This document shows positions 16,335 through 24,102 of a DNA stretch of 29,398 nucleotides, piece after piece; position 1 is the stretch's first letter; every line of letters begins with the position of its first letter. Both the position numbers and the translations under genes were made by a program. The notes below the pieces were generated by a model that made no database searches, was not told the origin of the DNA, and saw nothing but the letters and a program-made list of their open reading frames with translations. The stretch is from the NCBI GenBank assembly GCA_031296355.1, contig JARLFX010000176.1, positions 1 to 29,398 on the forward strand. The letters are read 5' to 3'. The stretch comes from Acidobacteriaceae bacterium (GTDB lineage Bacteria > Acidobacteriota > Terriglobia > Terriglobales > Acidobacteriaceae).

Positions 16335-17448
<1,114 letters not shown>

Positions 17449-17452
<4 letters not shown>

Positions 17453-18546
17453 GCACGAGCAAGACGCAGCAACCGGAAGAGCAGAATTCGCTGGGCGCAT
17501 TTGGCGAGTGTCCGCTGCCCATCTTTGAACATCCGCAGATCGTGATGGGCCACGGCAGCGGCGGCAAACTCTCTGCCGAGCTGATTGAAAAAGTCTTCGT
17601 CAGCCAGTTTCGCAACGCCACGCTGGAGCGCATGGACGATCAGGCCGCGCTGGAGATCAACGGCACCCGCCTCGCCTTCACCACGGACTCATTCGTCGTC
17701 ACGCCCATCTTCTTTCCTGGTGGCGACATCGGTTCGCTCGCCGTCAACGGCACCGTCAACGATCTCGCCATGGGTGGCGCGAAGCCGCTGTATCTCTCCG
17801 CCGCATTTATTTTGGAAGAGGGCTTGCCCGCCGATGAGCTGCGCCGCGTAGTGGAATCCATGCGCGCCGCGGCAGACGCAGCCGGCGTGCAGATCGTTAC
17901 CGGCGACACCAAGGTGGTGAATCGCGGCAAGGGCGACAAGATCTTCATCAACACCACCGGCATCGGCGTGGTCGAAGACGGCGTGCAGCTCTCCGCCGAC
18001 CGCGCACAGCCCGGCGATAAAATTCTGCTGAGCGGCTACATCGGCGACCACGGCATCACCATACTTTCGCAGCGCGAGAGTCTTGAGTTTGAGAGCGCGT
18101 TGCAGAGCGACTGCGCCGGCCTATGGGGTCTTGTGCGCGCCATGATGGATGCCGCCGGAGATAATCTCACCGGCCTGCGCTGCATGCGCGACCCAACCCG
18201 CGGCGGCGTGGCGACCACGCTCAACGAGATCGCCGGACGCTCGCGCATGGGCATGCTGCTGCACGAAGATAAGATTCCCGTGCGCGACACCGTGCGCGGC
18301 GCGTGTGAAGTCCTCGGGCTCGACCCGATGTATGTTGCCAATGAAGGAAAATTAGTTGCGATCGTCGCGCCAGAGATTGCCGACCGCGTGCTGGCTGCGA
18401 TGCAATCGCATCCGCTGGGCAAAGACAGCAGCCTCATCGGCGAAGTGGTAGCAGAGCACTCCGGTATGGTGCTGATGAAGACCGGCATCGGCGGTACGCG
18501 CGTAGTCGATGTAATGTTCGGCGAGCAATTGCCAAGAATCTGTTAG
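17449..18546 (+). CDS. hypE: Hydrogenase maturation protein HypE
   Basis: HypE is an ATP-dependent dehydratase that turns the carbamoyl group received from HypF into a thiocyanate on its own C-terminal Cys, supplying the CN ligands. The protein ends in the canonical PRIC, so C365 is the carrier. GHGSGGKLS (34-42) is the PurM-like ATP-binding N-terminus, followed by [22 protein letters not shown] and [15 protein letters not shown]. The chosen GTG start overlaps the hypD stop (GTGA). The frame is open for 46 more codons upstream, but that part lies within hypD and is Arg-rich shadow sequence. The 30-residue N-terminal extension before the conserved core is slightly long for the family. Confidence 0.97.
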
Positions 18547-18612
18547 AAGAAGCGGGTGCCCCAGGTTTCGATTCTGAGATCTGACTTAGCACTCCTGAAG
18601 AAAGTTGTCGCG

Positions 18613-19668
18613 ATGTTCTCTCTAATCCGGAATTTGCTCGATGATCGAGCCGAGAATACCCGTTCCCGGATCGTCGGCATCTACACCATTCTGCTGGTCT
18701 TCAACATAGGCGCATGGCTGTGGGCCTTCATCGCGTTTCAGCGGCATCCGGTGCTGCTGGGCACTGCCTTTCTCGCCTACAGCCTGGGCCTGCGCCACGC
18801 CGTAGATGCCGACCACATCTCCGCCATCGACAACGTAACCCGCAAGCTCATGCAAGAGGGCAAGCGCCCCGTCGCCGTCGGCTTTATGTTCTCGCTCGGA
18901 CACTCCAGCGTCGTTGTGCTCGGCTCCATCGCCATCGCCGCCACGGCGCGCGCGCTGGAGCATCGTATGGACGCGGTGCGCGAAGTCGGCAGCCTCATCG
19001 GCACGCTGGTCTCGTGCCTGTTTCTCTTCGGCATCGCGCTTGTGAACCTCGTTGTGCTGCGTTCCATCTGCCGCGCCTTCAAGCGTGTGCGCCGCGGAGA
19101 GCCCTATGTGGAAGAAGACTTTGATCTCCTGCTTGGCAGCCGCGGATTTCTTTCGCGCCTCTTCCGCCCCATGTTCAATATGATCCGGTGTAGCTGGCAT
19201 ATGTATCCGCTCGGCGTCCTCTTCGGCCTCGGCTTCGATACCGCCACCGAGATCGGCGTGCTCGGCATCTCCGCCGCCGAAGCCTCCAAGGGCATCTCGC
19301 TGTGGAGCATCCTGGTCTTTCCCATTCTCTTCGCCGCGGGCATGTGCCTGATCGATACGACGGACAACATCCTCATGCTTGGCGCCTATGGCTGGGCCTT
19401 CATCAAGCCGATTCGCAAGCTCTACTACAACATCACCATCACCTTCGTATCGGTCATCGTCGCGGTCGCGGTCGGTGGCGTAGAAGCGCTTGGTCTGCTG
19501 GCCGCGCACTTTCATCCCAGGGGCCGCATCTGGGACTGGGTCGGCAGGCTGAATGAAAACTTCGGTGTGCTTGGCTACTTCATCATCGGTCTATTCGTTG
19601 CCAGCTGGATCGTCTCCATCGCGATCTACCGCTGGCGCGATTACGACAGCATCGAAGCCGGCGTCTAA
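18613..19668 (+). CDS. NiCoT-family nickel/cobalt permease (HoxN/NixA type)
   Basis: This 351-residue inner-membrane permease takes up Ni(II) and/or Co(II). The first signature of the NiCoT family is RHAVDADHIS (61-70), with the metal-binding His and Asp residues. The second is LGFDTATEIGVL, and the third is AAGMCLIDTTDNILM. About eight hydrophobic segments are visible. The start MFSLIRNLLDD was chosen because homologues begin this way; an in-frame GTG at 18556, ten bases after hypE, would add 19 residues. Co-transcription with hypE is likely. Position at the end of a hyp operon points to nickel for hydrogenase. No hypA, hypB or hydrogenase structural gene follows: the next gene is on the opposite strand, 49 bp away. 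Confidence 0.95.
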   Translation: MFSLIRNLLDDRAENTRSRIVGIYTILLVFNIGAWLWAFIAFQRHPVLLGTAFLAYSLGLRHAVDADHISAIDNVTRKLMQEGKRPVAVGFMFSLGHSSVVVLGSIAIAATARALEHRMDAVREVGSLIGTLVSCLFLFGIALVNLVVLRSICRAFKRVRRGEPYVEEDFDLLLGSRGFLSRLFRPMFNMIRCSWHMYPLGVLFGLGFDTATEIGVLGISAAEASKGISLWSILVFPILFAAGMCLIDTTDNILMLGAYGWAFIKPIRKLYYNITITFVSVIVAVAVGGVEALGLLAAHFHPRGRIWDWVGRLNENFGVLGYFIIGLFVASWIVSIAIYRWRDYDSIEAGV

Positions 19669-19717
19669 TCTTCACTGCGATCCACATGAGAGAGTCCTAT
19701 CCGTGTGCTGTCTGGAG

Positions 19718-20170
19718 TCAGTACTCGTCTCCTATTTCTGCCCGAATTTTTTTGCGTACCTGCTGCCATTCGGCGTCTGATCGTTCCGGCAGAGAATGCC
19801 CGGCAGGTGAAGACGTAGCCTTGCGATATTTGCGCAAAAGAAAAAACAGGGCGATGCACGATCCCACGAACACTGCGACCGGAGTGTTGAAAGCAAACTG
19901 GCCGGCAACGCCGTCGGGTACGACCAGGATTCTTTCACCGTAGATAGCCTTGTAGTGGTCGAGTATCTGCTGCTCAGACTCGCCCCCGGCGGCCATCTGG
20001 GTGACCTCCTCGCGCATGGTCTCGGCTACGTCGCTCATGTGCATGTCGATGGTCTGCGAATAGCAGCAGGGAGCCATGAGTTTACTCTCGGCGTTTTTAA
20101 CGGTTGCGGCCTGCTGCGGTGTAAGCGGTGCAGCTCCAGCGGCTAGTAGTAGAGCGATTGTGATATACAT
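19718..20170 (-). CDS. CcmH-like exported protein with atypical Cys-Cys motif
   Basis: This 150-residue protein has a short signal peptide (MYITIALLLAAGAAP). A CcmH/CycL/NrfF-type domain covers about 20-90, and one membrane helix about 96-113 (TPVAVFVGSCIALFFLLRK) precedes a cytoplasmic basic tail. CcmH proteins reduce or hold apocytochrome c cysteines before heme attachment; their usual motif is LRCPVCQNQ. Here it is LMAPCCYSQT (C35, C36): the first Cys is Ala and the pair is adjacent, so the normal CxxC redox chemistry is unlikely. REEVTQMAAGGESEQQILDHY fits the family helices well. The start at 20170 was chosen because AAAGGA lies eight bases upstream. It follows a TonB receptor gene on the same strand; no other ccm gene is in the window. 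It could be a metal-binding relative rather than a cytochrome factor. Confidence 0.78.
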   Translation of the reverse strand: MYITIALLLAAGAAPLTPQQAATVKNAESKLMAPCCYSQTIDMHMSDVAETMREEVTQMAAGGESEQQILDHYKAIYGERILVVPDGVAGQFAFNTPVAVFVGSCIALFFLLRKYRKATSSPAGHSLPERSDAEWQQVRKKIRAEIGDEY

Positions 20171-20216
20171 ACTCTTTCCTTTCAGTGATGAAGATTTGGA
20201 AGGCCAACTGAGGATC

Positions 20217-20262
20217 GCCTGCACCCACACCTGGAAGATAATTTCCGGGTGTGGGTGTAGGC
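20217..20262. repeat. 46-base near-perfect inverted repeat between receptor and ccmH-like genes
   Basis: Arms GCCTgCACCCACACCtGGAA and TTCCgGGTGTGGGTGtAGGC (lower case: G-T positions) surround the loop GATAAT. This gives 18 Watson-Crick pairs plus two positions that are G-U if read as plus-strand RNA, and A-C mismatches if read as minus-strand RNA. No T-run follows on either strand. It may act as a processing or attenuating hairpin between the two minus-strand genes, or be a REP-like element. Confidence 0.6.
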
Positions 20263-20287
20263 CTCTCATGTGAAGTCAACCACCGAA

Positions 20288-22570
20288 TTAATAGTGAAAG
20301 CGGTAGCGCAGCTCGCCGTAGATCTCACGCGGATCGTTGTAGTGGAAGCCGCCGAAGGTCAGGCTGTTGTCGAGCAGCACCCTGCGATTGACAACGTTGA
20401 GAGCGTTGATCGTTATCGTGGTCCGTTCGCCAAAACCCTTGCCGATGGAGAGGTCGAACGTGGTGTGCTGCGGTAGATACGGGTTGGGATAGGGCGTGGT
20501 GGCATCGGGCGACCCATTGACGAAGCCGGAGCCGTAGTAGACGTTGGTGGAGGCGGTGATGCGCCCGGGCAGCGTCGCGTTAAAGCCCACGTTGAGCGTG
20601 TTGCGCTGATCGTGATCCACGGGGGTGTACGCGAAGCCTGCATCGCACGCCGGGTCGCCCACGGGAATGCAGACCAGTCCGCCAGTGATGTTGCCCCTCT
20701 GCTCGGCGATCTGGTTGGAGTAGACGAGGTGAGCCTGGCCGAACTTCCACAGCCGCGGTGAACGAAGCGACAGCTCCCATGCGCGGACGAGCGCTCCATC
20801 TACCGTTACAGGAAAGTAGATGCTGGAGTCGCCGATGTTGGAGTGGTCGAGGAAGTTGTTGATGCGCGTCTTGAACGTATCGGCATCCAGCAGCCATCCG
20901 CGGAAGGGAATCTGCACGCCGAACTGATGCTCCTCGTCACGCTCGCCATGCAGCGGCGCGAAGTCAGTATTGTTGGCGTTGGCGAATTGCACGACCGGGC
21001 CCGCAGCGGTAAGCAACGGCGGCGGCTGATAGAAGCGGCCATAGAATCCGCGGAAGACCCAGTTGAGTCGTGGTACGAGAACCGCGACGCCGAAGCGGGG
21101 ATCGGTTGCGTTCTCGGTGAACTGCCCTTGAAAGTGCGTCTGGCGCAGCCCCGCGATGAGCGTGAGCCAGCGCGTGGGTTTGTAGTTGTCAGAGAGGTAG
21201 GCTTCCACCACGCCACCGGCTGCTGCATTGGGCAGATGAAACGGCTGCATGCCACTAGCGTCATTGAATATCGCGCCGAACAGATAATTGTCGTGCTGGC
21301 CGAAGGAGTAGATGCCGGCCTGCAGCGTATTGCCCGCGACTTGCGTGGTGATAGCGGCCTGCGCGCCGCCATAGGTGGAAGAGCGGTGGTAGGTGGTGGC
21401 CACTGGCGCTTCCAGCGGATCGGTGGAATCGTAGTTGGCCCGGTTGTAGTGAAAGAAGGGAGAGACCTGCAGCACAGTGGAGCTGTTGAATGTGTGCAGC
21501 CACGAGAAGGCGGCCATGCCGTCTGTCTCATGCTGCACGTCGCGCAGTTGGCTCGAATCGTACTGCTGATTTTCAAAACTGGTGGGATCGGGATCGTAGG
21601 GGATCTGAAAGAAATCCTTGCGTAGTTGAGTGACCAGGCGAAACTGGTCGTGTGGCGTGCGGTTGTAGATGAACGAGGCGAAGCCGCCGTAGCCGTTTGC
21701 CGCGTCGTGTACGGGTCTGGAGACAGGCGGCGCAAGGCCGTAGTCGCTGCGGTTGCCGTTGAGGCTGGCATAGTAGGCGAAGTTATCGGTGTGATCGCCA
21801 AAGTTGAGCTGGTCGTTGGTTTGCAGTGAGCCGCCTGTGGTCAGCACCAGCTCGGCTTCGCGATTGCGTTCAAAGCCGGTGCGTGGCACCACGTTGAAGA
21901 CGCCATAGGTGCGGTCGCCCACGTCGGCTGTATAGCTTCCGCGCTGCACTTCAATGTAGTCGATATCCTTCGGATCAATCTGCGCGCCGATATTGCTGCC
22001 GATGTTGGTGTTGGGAATCTCCACGCCGTCAATCTGCCAGCTCACCTGGTGGCCGCCGCGCATGTGCAGCATGTCGTGGGTCATGTAAGCGCCGGGCACG
22101 TAATCCGTGATCATGGCCATGCTGTTGGTGCGGTCCGCTCCGGGCGTCTGTGCGATGTCGATGCGGCTCACCAGCGCAGTCGGCGTGACGGTGTTGATGT
22201 TGGCATTCTGCTCCACGCTGCGAACGGAGACGCTCTGCTGCACGGAACTGATCTGCAACTGGATGTGGAGCGCCGGCGATGTATCGGAGGCCAGCGTGAT
22301 GGTTTGCTGCGTGGTGGCAAAGCCAGTCTGCGAGACGGTCAGCGTGTAGTCGCCCAGTGGGAGCGAGGCGATAACGAATTCGCCATCCTGGGCGGAGATC
22401 ATTGTGCGGACGAAGCTGGAGTGTGCGGCGCGAAGCTCAATGCGCGCCCCGGCGATGGGCCGATGCTGCGGATCATGCACGACCCCGTGAATCTGGCTGA
22501 AGATGGAGGCGTACGCCGGAGTAGTGATTGCATATAAGAGGAACAGAAAACCGAAGACAAACTTGCGCAT
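20288..22570 (-). CDS. TonB-dependent outer-membrane receptor
   Basis: This 760-residue outer-membrane receptor has signal peptide MRKFVFGFLFLLYAITTPAYA. A carboxypeptidase-regulatory-like domain lies at about 26-105 (GVVHDPQHRPIAGARIELRA). The TonB plug is at about 115-235 (ADRTNSMAMITDYVPGAYMT, then DMLHMRGGHQVSWQIDGVEI, with several Met and His residues). A beta-barrel follows, ending in RYRFHY. The start was chosen because AAAGGA lies seven bases before this ATG; the frame continues 85 codons upstream, but that part is Arg/Pro-rich non-coding sequence. It lies between a Cys/His-rich exported protein gene (112 bp upstream) and the ccmH-like gene (117 bp downstream). The substrate is unknown; the Met/His-rich plug and neighbours suggest copper or another soft metal, by inference only. 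Confidence 0.87.
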   Translation of the reverse strand: MRKFVFGFLFLLYAITTPAYASIFSQIHGVVHDPQHRPIAGARIELRAAHSSFVRTMISAQDGEFVIASLPLGDYTLTVSQTGFATTQQTITLASDTSPALHIQLQISSVQQSVSVRSVEQNANINTVTPTALVSRIDIAQTPGADRTNSMAMITDYVPGAYMTHDMLHMRGGHQVSWQIDGVEIPNTNIGSNIGAQIDPKDIDYIEVQRGSYTADVGDRTYGVFNVVPRTGFERNREAELVLTTGGSLQTNDQLNFGDHTDNFAYYASLNGNRSDYGLAPPVSRPVHDAANGYGGFASFIYNRTPHDQFRLVTQLRKDFFQIPYDPDPTSFENQQYDSSQLRDVQHETDGMAAFSWLHTFNSSTVLQVSPFFHYNRANYDSTDPLEAPVATTYHRSSTYGGAQAAITTQVAGNTLQAGIYSFGQHDNYLFGAIFNDASGMQPFHLPNAAAGGVVEAYLSDNYKPTRWLTLIAGLRQTHFQGQFTENATDPRFGVAVLVPRLNWVFRGFYGRFYQPPPLLTAAGPVVQFANANNTDFAPLHGERDEEHQFGVQIPFRGWLLDADTFKTRINNFLDHSNIGDSSIYFPVTVDGALVRAWELSLRSPRLWKFGQAHLVYSNQIAEQRGNITGGLVCIPVGDPACDAGFAYTPVDHDQRNTLNVGFNATLPGRITASTNVYYGSGFVNGSPDATTPYPNPYLPQHTTFDLSIGKGFGERTTITINALNVVNRRVLLDNSLTFGGFHYNDPREIYGELRYRFHY

Positions 22571-22682
22571 GAAACATCCTTTCCGTCGGCGGGGCGACGG
22601 TGGGAGGGCGTGGAAACGCGCATCGTCTCGCAGCTGCCGAACAAAGCATGGCGCTGGAAAGAAGATGTGTGGAAGCTGGCGG

Positions 22683-23063
22683 CTAGGTGGTGAGAGCGGG
22701 GGGCCCGCGCTTCTGCCGCGCACAGAATCGCGAGACGCGTGCCCGCGCCTCCGTCTGTGCATGCAGTGCAGGATGCGATACCGCCTCTGCAAAGAGCAGC
22801 GCGGCGGTGTGGAACGAGAGCTCATGGTGCTGGGCAGTGTTGATGGCGCGCGGATACATCGGGCACTTCATCGGAACCACGCTTACCCTGGTTCCACCCA
22901 GCATGGCCTGCATCATCTCCGCAGACATCATGCAGTGGTGCTTGCCATTCCGGCGGCAGCAGACAGGCAGATTTGCGTCAGGGTCGCGGCTCAGCGCGAG
23001 CAGCGGCGCAATCAGCGGAGCGCTGAACAGGATGAGCAGGGAAGTGGCAATCATGCGCCGCAC
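22683..23063 (-). CDS. Small exported Cys/His/Met-rich protein of unknown function
   Basis: This 126-residue protein has a signal peptide (MRRMIATSLLILFSAPLIAPLLA). The mature part begins with LPVCCRRNGKHHCMMSAEMM: C35, C36, H42, H43, C44 and a Met cluster. It continues with PMKCPMYP (C67) and more scattered His. This looks like a soft-metal (copper-type) binding site, but I do not recognise a named family; DUF2946-like proteins are one possibility. The C-terminal third is low in features and Arg-rich. The start taken is the GTG at 23063, because it gives the signal peptide its two arginines; the ATG at 23054 is the alternative. It is upstream of and co-directional with the TonB receptor and ccmH-like genes, which suggests a three-gene cassette. 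Confidence 0.7.
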   Translation of the reverse strand: MRRMIATSLLILFSAPLIAPLLALSRDPDANLPVCCRRNGKHHCMMSAEMMQAMLGGTRVSVVPMKCPMYPRAINTAQHHELSFHTAALLFAEAVSHPALHAQTEARARVSRFCARQKRGPPALTT

Positions 23064-23068
23064 TCTAC

Positions 23069-23262
23069 AAGTGTATATCTACGTTAAAAGCAAAAGGCAA
23101 TGCCAGCAGGTTGTTGAAACGCAGCCTGATCTTTGTCTGATCGAAGTGTGAGCCCTTGCGTACGGTGAAGTTCAGGAAAGCATTGAGTGTGCTGAACGGA
23201 TTGATCGTGACCTGGTTATGGTAGCTGCCGTTGTCCATGTACGACGTACCGACGCGCTTGCT
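23069..23262 (-). pseudogene. C-terminal remnant of a TonB-dependent receptor
   Basis: Reading the minus strand gives YMDNGSYHNQVTINPFSTLN, continuing with LNFTVRKGSHFDQTKIRLRF, NNLLALPFAFNVDIHL and a stop. This is the conserved terminal barrel segment of acidobacterial-type TonB receptors (DNGxxHNQVTINPF, SxFDQTKIRLSxNNL). Upstream of about 23262 the same frame meets stop codons (TAA in CTC-TAA-AGC, then a TAG nine codons earlier), and no start or plug is found. It is the tail of a deleted receptor gene. Its last bases overlap the probable promoter of the Cys/His-rich protein gene. Confidence 0.75.
23072..23100 (-). promoter_or_regulatory. Candidate promoter of the Cys/His-rich protein cassette
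   Basis: On the minus strand TTGCCT (23100-23095), a 17-base spacer and TATACA (23077-23072) form a plausible sigma-70 promoter. It would start transcription only a few bases before the GTG at 23063, i.e. an almost leaderless message. It lies inside the receptor remnant. Confidence 0.4.
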
Positions 23263-24102
23263 TTAGAGCAGGAACCCGCCGGGGCACAGCTATGTCGTCA
23301 CGCGTAAACGTGCAGGCGTTCCCCGGATAGATTTGCAGTAGGCAGGAAAGATGCCGGCAATCAATACGTATGCAGTGAATCTAGGAGCAGAATTTAAACG
23401 GATGGTTACGCCTCGATGAGAGGCGTGTAAATACAAAGTGACGCCGAGGAGGAAGATGTCGTGGGCCCGTCTCGGCTTGTCTGCGGGGTGCGAGCACGGA
23501 ATATTTCGTCCGGCGGTTGAGCAGGATGCGCAGACGGTCGCGGGAGCAGTCCTGGCTGTCGAGCCTCAGAAAATAATGGCGTCCTGCATAAAGATGGGGT
23601 GCGGCACGGAACCATAGCTGGCGGGTAAGTATGCAATGTAAAGCGTTATTTATTAGTTGTCATACCAAACTAATAAGCCAGCCCAATATGGACAAGAAGG
23701 GGAAAGCTCCGGACCCTCTGAGAAAACGATTTCTACGTAAACGTTATCCTGTCAAGGCTTTAGCCGAAAGCATCCCACAAAGGCCGCCGCTCTCAAGCGC
23801 TTTACTGCGGCTACAGGCTGGCAATGAGCGGCTATTTTCCCTCCAGAAACCCATGTTTATAGGAATTTCTCCACCAGGTTGGCCGGATGGAGAGATCCCG
23901 GCATGCTGATTGTTGTTTAGCAACGGCTCTCAGACGGAACCCGAGAAATAATAATTTTCAAATTGGGACTGGCTTAAATTTGCTGGCGATGTATATACTG
24001 GCCAGCGTCAGTTTAATTAGCTAAACAGGTCTGACCAATTTCCGGGGTCTTCTCCGTTTCGTCCTATCCATTCGCAGCACTGTTACATATTGGGGGCAAG
24101 TT
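23263..24102. other. Long gene-poor, AT-richer region
   Basis: Here 840 bp hold no gene that I can support. Open frames such as one beginning ATGGACAAGAAGG at 23688 have no ribosome-binding site and no recognisable domain. A 7-bp hairpin (ACGCCTC/GAGGCGT) lies near 23408. A 9-bp palindrome is listed at 23650-23676. Together with the adjacent receptor remnant, this looks like a site of past deletion. The last part must carry the promoter of the lipoprotein gene; a TATACT (about 23994) is present without a clear -35. Confidence 0.55.
23650..23676. promoter_or_regulatory. Palindrome TTATTAGTT-N9-AACTAATAA
   Basis: Perfect 9-base arms around GTCATACCA form a 27-bp operator-sized site in the long intergenic region. 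The inner TTGTCATACCAA resembles, with two differences, the TTGGTATACCAA core recognised by some GntR/FCD sugar-acid regulators. No regulator gene is adjacent. Confidence 0.35.

Noticed and set aside
18622..19515. Open frame of 297 codons opposite the NiCoT permease
   Set aside because: The Asp/Glu/Gly/His-rich translation is the usual antisense product of a membrane-protein gene.
20806..21801. Open frame of 331 codons in another phase of the second TonB receptor
   Set aside because: Thr/Pro/Ser/Arg-rich composition without motifs; out-of-phase shadow.
22571..22825. N-terminal extension of 85 codons on the second TonB receptor
   Set aside because: It is Arg/Pro-rich and overlaps the end of the Cys/His-rich gene; the ATG at 22570 has a ribosome-binding site and starts a signal peptide.
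23688..23909. Possible 73-residue protein MDKKGKAPDPLRKRF...
   Set aside because: No ribosome-binding site, no domain, and it lies in a decayed gene-poor region; chance frame more likely.
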